Shown: positions 1 to 8,245, numbered from the stretch's first letter. The stretch: 64,000 bases of DNA from Colwellia sp. RSH04 (GCF_003545765.1 NZ_QXIO01000001.1:771029-835028); one strand, 5' to 3'. The notes: generated by a model from the letters alone, not told the origin. Numbers and translations: made by a program.

Positions 1-456
1 TAAGTCGCACCGAAAAATGGCAGCAACTTCTCGTTTAGCCATATCAGACTGTAACAAGTCAATATCAGTTACCTCTCGATGCTGCTTAAAAGCATCATGG
101 CGCGCATGTCTCAAACAAAATAAATCCTCGGTATCAAGTAATTTAATGGCTTGTGGGCATTGCTCACTAACACGCCAGCCAAATTGTTCTTCCATCATAA
201 AACGGTCAAACATAACCATATCTGGCTGTAATTCAGTGATAAAGTCATCGAAACTTCGACAGTTAAGCGCAATTGTTTGTTGAACTACTGCCAATGCAGA
301 CAAGTCAACCATATGCTCTGTTACTTGAGCTGGGCTGGCAAAAGTGATTTGATAATCTTGCTGCTGAAAATAGTGAATTAATTGCATCATACGACTACCT
401 GCCGCAGATGAATTCGGCTCAGGCCAAACATAACCAATAATAAGGAGTTTTTTCAT
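1..456 (-). CDS. Glycosyltransferase-like protein, N-terminal part (runs off the left edge)
   Basis: The reading frame is open on the minus strand from an ATG at 456 to the window edge: 152 codons without a stop, so only the N-terminus is visible. It begins MKKLLIIGYVWPEPNSSAAG, the beta-strand plus glycine-turn start of GT-B-fold glycosyltransferases that take the donor sugar nucleotide in the cytoplasm. A later stretch, around residues 80-120, reads QPDMVMFDRF and KLLDTEDLFCLR, resembling the first Rossmann domain of GT4-like proteins. The start has AAGGAG-like bases nearby but no perfectly spaced Shine-Dalgarno sequence. It is transcribed in the same direction as fkpA, from which it is separated by a strong hairpin, so it is probably a separate unit. 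The family call is from the N-terminal pattern only; catalytic residues lie outside the window. Confidence 0.6.
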   Translation of the reverse strand, partial: MKKLLIIGYVWPEPNSSAAGSRMMQLIHYFQQQDYQITFASPAQVTEHMVDLSALAVVQQTIALNCRSFDDFITELQPDMVMFDRFMMEEQFGWRVSEQCPQAIKLLDTEDLFCLRHARHDAFKQHREVTDIDLLQSDMAKREVAAIFRCDL

Positions 457-522
457 TTCAAATGATGTTCGTTGTTATCAAAAGTGCTTAAATGAATTAA
501 GAGACAAATGCAAAGTGCATAA

Positions 523-552
523 AAAAGCCGTTAACCTCAGTTAACGGCTTTT
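523..552 (-). terminator. Rho-independent terminator of fkpA
   Basis: A perfect 13-bp stem (AAAAGCCGTTAAC / GTTAACGGCTTTT) with the four-base loop CTCA lies just past the fkpA stop. The T-tract is present on either strand, so it may work in both directions. Confidence 0.85.
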
Positions 553-576
553 ATATTAACATATTAAACCAAGTGA

Positions 577-1350
577 TTATTTATCAACTGGTTGGTCACC
601 CACTTCTGGTGCTGGCTCTGCTTTTTGAATTTCAAGTAATTCTATTTCGAATTCTAATACTGAGTTACCTGGAATACTTGGTGGGTTACCACCTGGGCCA
701 TAAGCTAAGTCTGAAGGGATGGTAAATTTATATTTAGAACCAACAGGCATTAATTGTACACCTTCAGTCCAGCCTTTAATAACACGGTTTAATGGGAATA
801 CAGCTGGCTCATTTCTGTCGTAAGAGCTGTCAAACTTATCGCCATTAAGGAAAGTCCCCGTGTAATGTACTTTAACTGTATCTGTTTCAGCTGGTTTTTC
901 ACCTTCACCTGCTTCAATAACTACGTACTGAATGCCAGATTCTGTGACTTGAACACCTTCTTTCTTCGCGTTCTCTTCAAGATATTTAGTACCTTCTGCT
1001 AAACTTGCTTCTGCATCAGCAGTAATTTTAGCTTGCTGTTTCTCTTTCATGGTTTTATCAAGGTTCATCAATAATGCTTGAATTTCTTCCTTTTCGATTA
1101 CTGACTTACCATCCATGCTGTCCATGAAACCCTTAACAATAAGTGTTTTATCTAAGCTAAGACCTAACTTATCATGCTCTTCTAGGTTACGTTGCATGTA
1201 CATACCAATAGAAGCACCTAAGCCATAAGCTTGTTTTTGTACTTCAGACTCTAAAACAGGCGCTGCAACAACTTCTTCAGCTGCTTTTTCTTGACAACCC
1301 GTAACAGCAATTAGCGCAACTGCAACTAACGTAGGCTTAAAAAATTTCAT
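577..1350 (-). CDS. fkpA: FKBP-type peptidyl-prolyl cis-trans isomerase, envelope lipoprotein
   Basis: This encodes a 257-residue FkpA-type foldase that isomerises X-Pro bonds in envelope proteins. The N-terminus MKFFKPTLVAVALIAVTGC is a signal peptide ending in a lipobox (VTGC), so it is probably lipidated, unlike soluble E. coli FkpA. Residues 35-120 form the helical dimerisation domain (QAYGLGASIGMYMQRNL). The FKBP fold follows at about 140-240 with VKVHYTGTFLNGDKFDSS, VIKGWTEGVQLMPVGSKY and SDLAYGPGG, including the usual Tyr, Asp and Trp of the active pocket. A GGAGAAATA ribosome site precedes the ATG. The C-terminal tail is Pro/Glu-rich. It sits beside slyX, yheV and yheS as in enterobacteria, which supports the symbol. 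Confidence 0.9.
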   Translation of the reverse strand: MKFFKPTLVAVALIAVTGCQEKAAEEVVAAPVLESEVQKQAYGLGASIGMYMQRNLEEHDKLGLSLDKTLIVKGFMDSMDGKSVIEKEEIQALLMNLDKTMKEKQQAKITADAEASLAEGTKYLEENAKKEGVQVTESGIQYVVIEAGEGEKPAETDTVKVHYTGTFLNGDKFDSSYDRNEPAVFPLNRVIKGWTEGVQLMPVGSKYKFTIPSDLAYGPGGNPPSIPGNSVLEFEIELLEIQKAEPAPEVGDQPVDK

Positions 1351-1479
1351 TTATTTCTCCATACATAGCAAAAAATTGGAGAACACCCCCAATCCGACAT
1401 TAAAATTTTATTCTGTTATTAAAAAACTAAAATTTAACTAAACAAAATTTCAAAAGCCCTTATACTAACGGTAATTGCC

Positions 1480-2496
1480 TTGATAAAAAAGTCCTATATT
1501 TTGTTTATTTGTAACCAATACTTAAAAGGTGTTTTATTCTTATTGTTAGGTGTCTTCCTTAGTGGTTGTCAACCTAACCAAGCCAAGCCATTAGCGCGGT
1601 ATCAGCATGCCGTTGAAGGATCATATGCCGGCGAAATATCTCGAGATGGTATGTATAGTGTTGTCTCTTCAATTCATCATGGCATTAGTGTTTGGGATTT
1701 ATCAAACAACACTCGTCTTTATGATTGGGCTCAAGAACAGAAAAGTAGCGACAATTTAGTGTTAGCTATCGATATTAGCGATAACTCAAGCCACGCAGTA
1801 ACCGCCAATAGAGATAATTTTGCTCTATGGAATTTAGCAAATGGCCAGTCTGAAGGGTATTGGCAGGTACGAGAATCAAACATCCGCGATATTGCCGTCA
1901 GCAATAATGGCAATTATGTACTTATTGGTAAAAGTAATGCTACCGTCGTTCATGTCGAGATTGATACTGGCCGAAGATTAGAATTTTTAGGCCATAGCGA
2001 AAAAATCAATAGTGTTGACATGTTACCTAATGGTCGCGTAGCCATGTCAGGCGGAAATGATTTTATTGCTTATGTTTGGGATAGTGAATCAGGTCAAGTT
2101 ATCTACCAATTTAATCATAGCAGTCGCGTTTCAAAAGTCGCATTAGATCCCTCTGGTCGCTTTGCTTTTTCTGCTGATAGCATGAAGGCTGCTCATATTT
2201 GGGATTTAAAAACCGGTAAACTTATCACCACACTTCAAGGCACTAAACGACACGAAGTCTTTAGCTCGGTTAGATTTTCTCCTGATGGTAAAACGTTAAT
2301 TACAGGGGCTGCAACTAAAAAAATCAGTGTTTGGGATGTTTCTACAGGAAAAAGACGCGCTCACTGGTTTGTAACACCAAAAGAGGCAAATAGACCAACG
2401 GGTGCAGTTGTGTATAGTGTCGCATTTAGCGATAATGGTACTATATTAACAGAGAGTTCTTCAGGATACGCAGAATCATGGCCAATGCCGAAATAA
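1480..2496 (+). CDS. WD40-repeat lipoprotein
   Basis: The product is 338 residues from a TTG start; there is no in-frame ATG before the signal sequence. Residues 1-30 form a signal peptide with hydrophobic core GVLFLLLGVFLSGC and a lipobox (LSGC), which indicates a membrane-anchored protein facing the periplasm. The rest is a WD40 beta-propeller: blade-ending motifs such as ISVWDLSNNTRLYDW, FALWNLANGQ, AYVWDSESGQVIYQF, AHIWDLKTGKLITTL and ISVWDVSTGKRRAHW recur about every 40 residues. Such propellers are binding platforms rather than enzymes, and no catalytic motif is visible. Its last 19 bases overlap slyX in another frame, suggesting translational coupling. It is divergent from fkpA across a 129-bp shared upstream region. 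The partner is unknown. Confidence 0.8.
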   Translation: MIKKSYILFICNQYLKGVLFLLLGVFLSGCQPNQAKPLARYQHAVEGSYAGEISRDGMYSVVSSIHHGISVWDLSNNTRLYDWAQEQKSSDNLVLAIDISDNSSHAVTANRDNFALWNLANGQSEGYWQVRESNIRDIAVSNNGNYVLIGKSNATVVHVEIDTGRRLEFLGHSEKINSVDMLPNGRVAMSGGNDFIAYVWDSESGQVIYQFNHSSRVSKVALDPSGRFAFSADSMKAAHIWDLKTGKLITTLQGTKRHEVFSSVRFSPDGKTLITGAATKKISVWDVSTGKRRAHWFVTPKEANRPTGAVVYSVAFSDNGTILTESSSGYAESWPMPK

Positions 2497-2741
2497 GCTT
2501 AACTGCCCATAAAATTAATGAAACCTATGTCAAGGCGCTTGAAGAGCGTGTCGATTGCCTAGAGTCACGCAATGTTTTTCAAGATGATGTTATTGAACAA
2601 TTAAGTGAAGAACTTGCCGTTCATCAAAGTGAAATAACTGAACTGAAAAAGCAAATTCAATTGGTGGCTAACCGTATAAAAGATTCTGGCCAATTATCAT
2701 CTGATAAAGAGCAAATTGAACCGCCACCACCCCATTATTAA
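2478..2741 (+). CDS. slyX: SlyX family protein
   Basis: This 87-residue protein is predicted to be almost wholly one coiled coil: LEERVDCLESRNVFQDDVIEQL continues into LSEELAVHQSEITELKKQIQ. It ends in the PPPPHY tail typical of SlyX. SlyX is a conserved small cytoplasmic protein next to fkpA/slyD; its biochemical role is not established. The ATG lies inside the end of the WD40 lipoprotein gene (19-bp overlap), so it is probably co-translated with it. The family match is strong because both the coiled coil and the polyproline end are present, and the neighbours agree. Confidence 0.88.
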   Translation: MANAEISLTAHKINETYVKALEERVDCLESRNVFQDDVIEQLSEELAVHQSEITELKKQIQLVANRIKDSGQLSSDKEQIEPPPPHY

Positions 2742-2759
2742 TGATTTAGATCTAACAAA

Positions 2760-2963
2760 TTAAGGCTTAAAAACACCAATAACTTGCTCGTGCTGACGCA
2801 CTTCTTTTTCTACTTGCTCTTCTGCTTGTACCATTTGTTCGCCACAACTGACACAAGTCACCTTTTCAATACCATCTTCTTTGGTCAATGCCATGGTGTC
2901 TAGTGCATTACATTTAGGACAAATAGCACCTGCAATAAAGCGTTTTTTTATACGTGTATTCAT
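2760..2963 (-). CDS. yheV: YheV family putative zinc-ribbon protein
   Basis: A 67-residue protein from the ATG at 2963; a longer frame begins at 2999 but adds 12 residues that look non-coding. It opens MNTRIKKRFIAGAICPKCNA. Two CxxC knuckles (CPKC at about 16-19 and CVSC at about 38-41) make a small zinc ribbon, followed by a charged tail ending in VIGVFKP. This is the YheV/DUF2387 pattern, a family of presumed metal-binding proteins of unknown function. It lies convergent to slyX and divergent to yheS, the same neighbourhood as in enterobacteria, where kefB/kefG often lie between; those are absent here. Confidence 0.85.
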   Translation of the reverse strand: MNTRIKKRFIAGAICPKCNALDTMALTKEDGIEKVTCVSCGEQMVQAEEQVEKEVRQHEQVIGVFKP

Positions 2964-3120
2964 GTTTAAGCCATATTTTATGCTATGCCAACACAACATA
3001 GCGCTAGATTTGTTGCTATTTTACCTTGAATACTGCCCACACCCAAGCGACAATGCACACGTATTTTTGTTATCAAGTTAACGACCAATGGTGTCAGTTG
3101 ACTAAGTTGAGGAAGTCCCG

Positions 3121-5034
3121 TTGATTACTGCATCAGATTTAAGCTTAGATAGAGGCGCTAAAAACCTTATCAAAGCATCAAATTTTACCATACACCCAAA
3201 TCATAAAGTTGGATTGGTTGGCAGTAATGGCTGTGGTAAGTCTTCGCTTTTTGCCGCTTTCTTAGGTGAGCTAGCACCTGATGCTGGCGATTTATCTATT
3301 CCGAGTAGTTGGGATATTGCCACAGTAAAACAAGAAACGCCTTCTCTTGAGCAAACCGCACTAGATTACGTGATGGATGGCGATAAAGAGTTTAGAGCCC
3401 TAGAACACCAATTAGCGCAAGCTCGTCAAGAAGATAATGGTACACTTGAAGCCACAATTATCAATAAAATAGATACTATCAATGGTTATAGTTTACCTGC
3501 CCGAGCAGGAGAATTACTGCATGGTTTAGGTTTTTTACAAGCACAACTAGATACGTCGGTAAAAGATTTTTCAGGTGGTTGGCGTATGCGCTTGAACTTA
3601 GCCCAAGCATTAATTAGTAGAGCTGACTTACTCTTACTCGATGAACCAACCAACCATTTAGATTTAGATGCCGTTATTTGGCTGCAGCGCTGGCTTAAAC
3701 GATACACTGGAACACTGGTACTTATCTCGCATGATCGAGATTTCCTTGATACCGTGATTAATCAAATTATTCACATAGAGCATCAAAATGCTAAATTATA
3801 TAACGGTAATTACTCAGCCTTTGAAAGGCAACGTGCTGAACACTTAGCCCAACAAGAAATACAATATCAAAAGCAACAGAAAGAAGCCGCGCATTTAACT
3901 GCGTTTGTTGATCGATTTAGGGCTAAGGCCAGCAAAGCTAAACAAGCACAAAGCCGTTTAAAGCGCTTAGAGAAACTACCAGATTTAGCACCTGCGCATG
4001 TCGACACCCAGTTTACTTTCAGTTTTGAAGAGCCAGAAAGTCTTCCATATCCGTTATTATCATTAACAGAAAGCCTTTGTGGTTACTCTGAACGGAGTAT
4101 TATCTTAAAAGATGTTGGTTTAACGCTAGTCCCTGGAAGCCGTATTGGATTACTTGGGAGAAATGGTGCAGGTAAATCAACCTTGATCAAATCACTTGCT
4201 GGCGAAATTAGTTTACTCGCTGGAGAACGTTATTGTGCACAAGAGCTTAAAATTGGTTATTTTTCTCAACATCAACTTGAACAATTACATTTAAGCTCTA
4301 CACCTGTAGAACATATATTAAGAGCTAAGCCAAGTTTTGGTGAGCCGCAAGCAAGAACTTTTTTAGGTCGATTCGGTTTTAGTGGTGACCAAGCCTTATC
4401 AGTTGTTAAAACGATGTCTGGAGGCGAAAAAGCTAGATTAGTACTTGCGCTAATTGTCTTAGAAAAACCACAACTACTGCTACTTGATGAACCGACCAAC
4501 CATTTAGATTTAGAAATGCGCCAAGCTTTAGTCCTAGCTTTACAAGAATTTAGTGGTGCTATTATTTTAATCGCCCATGACCGATTTTTATTAGAGTCGT
4601 GCGTTGATGAGTTTTATCTAGTTGCAAATGGTCATGTTAGCGAGTTTTCTGGCGATATTGATGATTACCAACAATGGCTCAATGACGATAAAAAACAAAC
4701 CCTTTCTGATAACAAAGTATCAAGCAACTCTAATGATGAAAAAGCGCCAGACAAAAAACAATTGCGTCAACAACAAGCACAATTACGTAAAAAGGCTGCT
4801 CCATTAAAAAAACAATCAGATAAATTAGAAAAAGCTATTCACCAGTATCAAGAGCAACTTCAGCAGGTTGAATCAATCTTAAGTGATAGCGATATTTATC
4901 AAACTGAACGCAAAGCAGAGTTAACCGATAAATTAAAAGAACAAGCAAGCTTAAAAGAAAACATTGAAGAAAATGAGATGCTATGGTTAGAATTGGCCGA
5001 GCAAATAGAAGAGATAATGTCTGCTGAAAATTGA
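3121..5034 (+). CDS. yheS: ABC-F family ATPase YheS
   Basis: This 637-residue protein has two ATP-binding cassettes in one chain and no membrane segments, the ABC-F architecture of ribosome-associated ATPases. Cassette 1 has Walker A GSNGCGKSS (about 35-43), signature FSGGWRMRL and Walker B LLLLDEPTNHLDLD. Cassette 2 has GRNGAGKST, signature MSGGEKARL and LLLLDEPTNHLDLE. The linker (AEHLAQQEIQYQKQQKEAAH onward) is the charged helical P-site-tRNA-interaction region, and the C-terminus (about 545-637) is a Lys/Gln/Glu-rich coiled coil. The start is TTG at 3121, set by GAGGAAG about 9 bases upstream and by the usual family N-terminus; no nearer ATG exists. Family members modulate translation by binding the ribosomal E site. 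It lies in the yheV-yheS-yheT-yheU neighbourhood. Confidence 0.92.
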   Translation: MITASDLSLDRGAKNLIKASNFTIHPNHKVGLVGSNGCGKSSLFAAFLGELAPDAGDLSIPSSWDIATVKQETPSLEQTALDYVMDGDKEFRALEHQLAQARQEDNGTLEATIINKIDTINGYSLPARAGELLHGLGFLQAQLDTSVKDFSGGWRMRLNLAQALISRADLLLLDEPTNHLDLDAVIWLQRWLKRYTGTLVLISHDRDFLDTVINQIIHIEHQNAKLYNGNYSAFERQRAEHLAQQEIQYQKQQKEAAHLTAFVDRFRAKASKAKQAQSRLKRLEKLPDLAPAHVDTQFTFSFEEPESLPYPLLSLTESLCGYSERSIILKDVGLTLVPGSRIGLLGRNGAGKSTLIKSLAGEISLLAGERYCAQELKIGYFSQHQLEQLHLSSTPVEHILRAKPSFGEPQARTFLGRFGFSGDQALSVVKTMSGGEKARLVLALIVLEKPQLLLLDEPTNHLDLEMRQALVLALQEFSGAIILIAHDRFLLESCVDEFYLVANGHVSEFSGDIDDYQQWLNDDKKQTLSDNKVSSNSNDEKAPDKKQLRQQQAQLRKKAAPLKKQSDKLEKAIHQYQEQLQQVESILSDSDIYQTERKAELTDKLKEQASLKENIEENEMLWLELAEQIEEIMSAEN

Positions 5035-5086
5035 TTTTTAGGCTAAACTAACCTTAATAATAACAGAGATTTAATTGGTGATAACA

Positions 5087-5827
5087 ATGCATAAAACGTT
5101 CTTCTTCATAGTTCTGGCTTTCGCAATGAGCTTTTCATCATATAGTGAAGGTAGTAATTTAAAAAAAGGTATTTATGAGCTAAATAGAGGTGAATTTCAA
5201 GCCGCTAAAGCGCTATTAATGCCACTAGTTGAACAGCAATATGCTCCCGCACAGTACTACATGGCAACGATGTATAAAAACGGTCATGGTGTACCTAAAG
5301 ATGCAATGAAGGCTTTAGCATTGTTTCAAAAATCTGCCGAACGGAACTACCCTGACGCACAGTTTGAGTTAGCGCTACTCTATACCGAAGGAAAAGTTGT
5401 TAAAAAAGATCTAAAAATGGCTTACCAGTTAACAAGAAAAGCCGCTAAAAAAGGCTTAGCTGGTGCTCAATTTAATTTAGCCGTAATGTATGCCGAAGGC
5501 AAAGGCGTTCAACAAAATAATTTTAAAGCGTCTCGCTGGTATATTAGTGCTGCAGACCTCAATTTCGCATTGGCACAATATAATTTAGCCCTTTTATATA
5601 GCGAAGGAAAAGGTGTAGAGAAAAGTACAGAATTGTCTTATGTTTGGAATACCATCGCATCTTGGAATGGCTACCCTGATGCAGAAACAAGTCGCTTAAT
5701 CGATGAAAGAGCGCTCACTAAAAAGAAAATTTTATTAGCGCGTGAAAAAGCGAATCAAATCTATCAAAAAATTTTAGAGCAACAAGAAATTAAAGCAAAA
5801 ATAAGTGAAAATAAACGTTTCCTTTGA
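5087..5827 (+). CDS. Exported Sel1-repeat protein
   Basis: A 246-residue protein. The ATG at 5087 is chosen because GGTGA lies six bases upstream and the product then starts with a signal peptide (MHKTFFFIVLAFAMSFSSYS); a TTG twelve bases earlier is less likely. After the signal peptide come at least four Sel1 units of about 36 residues: AQYYMATMYKNGHGVPKD, AQFELALLYTEGKVVKKD, AQFNLAVMYAEGKGVQQN and AQYNLALLYSEGKGVEKS. They build an alpha-alpha solenoid used for protein-protein contact, probably in the periplasm. The last 50 residues are Lys/Glu-rich helix. No enzymatic motif is seen, and the partner is unknown. It lies 52 bp after yheS and may be read from the same transcript. Confidence 0.8.
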   Translation: MHKTFFFIVLAFAMSFSSYSEGSNLKKGIYELNRGEFQAAKALLMPLVEQQYAPAQYYMATMYKNGHGVPKDAMKALALFQKSAERNYPDAQFELALLYTEGKVVKKDLKMAYQLTRKAAKKGLAGAQFNLAVMYAEGKGVQQNNFKASRWYISAADLNFALAQYNLALLYSEGKGVEKSTELSYVWNTIASWNGYPDAETSRLIDERALTKKKILLAREKANQIYQKILEQQEIKAKISENKRFL

Positions 5828-5928
5828 TCTAAGTCATTTAGCTAAAATTGATGGTTATTTAAACTAGCTTTGTTGAGGAATTATTCTTTAACTACAACAA
5901 AAATAATTTAAATACCAAGGAGCTCACC

Positions 5929-6057
5929 ATGAACTTTTTATCAATGTTAGCTAATGACCCCGTTGTTATGTTTTCTTTTGGTGGACTAACAATTGTACTT
6001 GCAATCTGTGCCTATTATATTTATTACTTTTTAAAGCATATTCAAGACGATAGCTAA
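5929..6057 (+). CDS. Small single-span membrane protein (DUF3149-like)
   Basis: A 42-residue open frame with an ideal AAGGAG ribosome site seven bases before its ATG. The product starts MNFLSMLANDPVVMFSFGGL and is followed by a transmembrane helix (about residues 13-34, rich in Ile, Ala and Tyr) and a short charged tail, HIQDDS. The length, single helix and short polar ends resemble DUF3149 proteins, small inner-membrane proteins of unknown function in marine gammaproteobacteria. The strong ribosome site and typical composition make it a real gene. Family assignment is tentative. Confidence 0.65.
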   Translation: MNFLSMLANDPVVMFSFGGLTIVLAICAYYIYYFLKHIQDDS

Positions 6058-6067
6058 GTTTACCTTG

Positions 6068-6116
6068 ATACCATTCCGCATAAAGAAATGACCTCCTATT
6101 TTATGAGGAATGGTAT
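6068..6116. repeat. Inverted repeat related to a copy near 55.8 kb
   Basis: Arms ATACCATTCCGCATAAA and TTTTATGAGGAATGGTAT pair at nearly all positions around a 14-base centre. The left arm and following bases (6068-6092) match 22 of 25 positions of the reverse complement of 55778-55802. That points to a dispersed, MITE- or REP-like genomic repeat rather than only a local terminator, although it could also terminate the small upstream gene. Confidence 0.6.
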
Positions 6117-6164
6117 AATTACACAAGGACTGTTTAAAAAATAACCGCATTAACGCTATATAAC

Positions 6165-6173
6165 TGCTATAAT
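6165..6173 (+). promoter_or_regulatory. Extended -10 promoter element upstream of the flagellin leader
   Basis: TGCTATAAT fits the extended -10 consensus TGnTATAAT. Transcription would start near 6180, about ten bases before the first stem of the structured leader, giving the flagellin gene a leader of roughly 165 nt. No clear -35 box is seen. Confidence 0.5.
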
Positions 6174-6190
6174 AGTTACTAAGTAATCTC

Positions 6191-6327
6191 AGTTCGGGTT
6201 AAGAGATAAGTTAACAGTTTGAAATTGTTAGACTTGTAGTTATAACAACTCACTAGCTACTATCCCGAACTTAGGTTTAGTCGTATACAAGTGCATCTAA
6301 ATAAAATTAGATGTGTTTGTGCTTGTA
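6191..6327 (+). promoter_or_regulatory. Structured 5' leader of the orphan flagellin gene (candidate cis-acting RNA)
   Basis: Two modules are visible. Module 1 (6191-6271) is closed by a perfect 8-bp stem, AGTTCGGG with CCCGAACT. It encloses two small hairpins, TAACA/TGTTA and TTGT/ACAA, so a three-way junction is possible. Module 2 (6286-6327) is a long hairpin, with TACAAG/CTTGTA outside and CATCTAA/TTAGATG inside. It ends 17 bases before the flagellin ATG. It matches no riboswitch class I recognise. Function is inferred from position and pairing only. Confidence 0.45.
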
Positions 6328-6344
6328 TCAATACGGATGTATCT

Positions 6345-7031
6345 ATGATCTCAATTAATCAATCATCAACTAACTTAAGTTTTATTGAACGTTTAGCAAA
6401 GCAACGCGAAGAACAAGATGAGAAGCTCGCTTCAGGCAAGCGTATTAACTCGGCTGCTGATGATGCAGCGGGCTTACAAATAGCTAATCGCTTAACTAGT
6501 CAAATAAATCAGAATGAGCAATTAAGTTTTAATGCTCAAGATCAGGTTAATCTTAATAATGTTCAAGCAGGCGCGCTGTCTTCTATTACTGACAACTTAG
6601 AGCGGGCTGCAGTTCTATCGGTACAGTCAGGGAACCCACTTTACGACAACGAAGCTATACAAGGGGAGTTGACTCAAATTACTGAAGAAATTAATGTGAT
6701 TGCCAGTGATGTATTAGGGCAAGATAATTTTATTTCAGGGTTAGATGCTGCCGACCCAGTTGCCACACAAACCATTATTCAAGATACCGCGGCTATTGTT
6801 GGTGAATCATCTAGTGTACTAGGTGCACAGAGCAACGCGTTAATTAGTCAAGTAGCAACCTATGACACCGCTGTTGTCAATGTCAGCGCATCTCGTTCTC
6901 GTATTGAAGAGTCCGATTTTGCCAGTGCTACCAGTGAACAAGCAAAAAATGACATCCTTCTACAAGCAGCCATCATTAGTAAAAAGAACGAAGAAGAGCG
7001 TAAAGGGCTTTTATTCAATAAGCTTATTTAA
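6345..7031 (+). CDS. Short flagellin-like protein, atypical C-terminus
   Basis: A 228-residue product from the ATG at 6345; the longer frame from 6291 begins inside a hairpin and is rejected. The N-terminal D0/D1 region is canonical flagellin: LASGKRINSAADDAAGLQIA, then NRLTSQINQNEQ and VQAGALSSITDNLERAAVLS. The middle variable region is very short. The C-terminal D1 has SRIEESDFASATSEQAKNDI, as expected, but the usual hydrophobic D0 end (QANQ...LSLL type) is replaced by the highly charged SKKNEEERKGLLFNKLI. Ordinary flagellins are about 270 residues or more. No other flagellar gene is near. It could be a minor filament subunit, or a diverged flagellin that no longer polymerises normally. The family is sure; the role is not. 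Confidence 0.85.
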   Translation: MISINQSSTNLSFIERLAKQREEQDEKLASGKRINSAADDAAGLQIANRLTSQINQNEQLSFNAQDQVNLNNVQAGALSSITDNLERAAVLSVQSGNPLYDNEAIQGELTQITEEINVIASDVLGQDNFISGLDAADPVATQTIIQDTAAIVGESSSVLGAQSNALISQVATYDTAVVNVSASRSRIEESDFASATSEQAKNDILLQAAIISKKNEEERKGLLFNKLI

Positions 7032-7252
7032 AATAACCTAGCTAATAGTGCTGTTAAAACATTAGCTTTAGATAAACTAAAACTATCACGCTAGAGGCGC
7101 TTTAATTTTTCCATGATTTTTTAGAAAGTTAAGTGTATTACAAACCAAATGTAGATTAAGTTAGTACCAAATTAATCCATTATTATCTATTACACGATAC
7201 AACTGTTAAAATAATGCCATTATTGGTATTTATATTTTCTCGATATTTATTT

Positions 7253-8245
7253 ATGCATCAAACTAGTCAATTTAAACCCGCTTGGTGGTTAACTAATCCG
7301 CATATGCAAACACTTGGTGCGAAATTATTTCGACGAAATCCTATTGCTACTTTTCCAGAGAATATCGAATTACCTGATGGCGACTTCATTGAATTAGCTT
7401 GGACAGAAGTACCAACGTCAAGCAATAGTAAACCTATTACGGTTGTTTTACATGGTTTAGAAGGCTCCAAAGACAGTCATTATGCAAACAGAATGTTAGC
7501 TGCGATTAAGTCTAAAGGCTGGATTGGTGTATTAATGCATTTTCGTGGCTGCGGTAAAATGACAAATAGAAAAGCCAATTCCTACCATTCTGGTGACACT
7601 CGTGACTTATCTTATTTAACCAAGTTGCTTCATTCCCGCTATTCAAAAACTGAACTATCTATTCTTGGCTTTTCTCTTGGTGGCAATGTCTTAACTAAGT
7701 ACCTTGCTCAAGAGCCGAACAACCCATATAAAGCTGCCACTGTAATTTGCGCACCTTTAGACTTAGCTAGTTGTAGCGCTCGTATTAATAAAGGCTTTTC
7801 AAAACTTTACCAGAAATATTTACTCGATATGTTAAAAGCGAGTACCCTAGTGAAAGTTAAAGCGAAGTTAATTAGAGATATAACCAAAGAACAAATCAAG
7901 GCAATTAAGAATATTAAAGAGTTCGATAACAGTATAACTGCGCCACTCAATGGCTTTGATAATGCAGAAGATTACTACGAAAAATCGAGCGGGAAACAAG
8001 TTTTAAACCAAATCAAACAGCCTTGCTTATTTATACACGCCGCTGATGATCCTTTCTTATGCCATCAAAGCACATTACCGACAAAGATTCTTCCAAGTAA
8101 TATTACCTTTGAAGTGTCCAATGGCGGTGGTCATGTAGGATTCATTTACGGAAAAAACCCCTTCAAGCCAAAGTTTTGGTTAGAACATCGTACTTTGAAT
8201 TACCTCGCGCAATTTATCATTACACAGAGAAACGCTACTGCATGA
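7253..8245 (+). CDS. yheT: YheT family alpha/beta hydrolase
   Basis: A 330-residue product from ATG 7253, which gives the family-typical opening MHQTSQFKPAWWLTNPHMQT. An upstream ATG at 7214 would add 13 residues that look like translated non-coding DNA, and neither start has a convincing ribosome site. Landmarks of the YheT hydrolase fold are the oxyanion region VVLHGLEGSKDS, RGCGKMTNRKANSYHSGDTR, the nucleophile elbow GFSLGGN (Ser about 141), the acid segment ADDPFL and the histidine in NGGGHVGFI. These are cytoplasmic esterase-like hydrolases of unknown natural substrate. Its stop overlaps the yheU start (ATGA), so the two are translationally coupled. Confidence 0.88.
   Translation: MHQTSQFKPAWWLTNPHMQTLGAKLFRRNPIATFPENIELPDGDFIELAWTEVPTSSNSKPITVVLHGLEGSKDSHYANRMLAAIKSKGWIGVLMHFRGCGKMTNRKANSYHSGDTRDLSYLTKLLHSRYSKTELSILGFSLGGNVLTKYLAQEPNNPYKAATVICAPLDLASCSARINKGFSKLYQKYLLDMLKASTLVKVKAKLIRDITKEQIKAIKNIKEFDNSITAPLNGFDNAEDYYEKSSGKQVLNQIKQPCLFIHAADDPFLCHQSTLPTKILPSNITFEVSNGGGHVGFIYGKNPFKPKFWLEHRTLNYLAQFIITQRNATA

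Noticed and set aside
2964..2999. Longer start of yheV at 2999
   Set aside because: The extra 12 residues are atypical, and the family start MNTRIKKRF lies at 2963.
6191..6271. tRNA-like fold (about 81 bases with a closing stem)
   Set aside because: There is no T-arm consensus, anticodon arm or CCA-compatible end; the inner stems do not match a cloverleaf.
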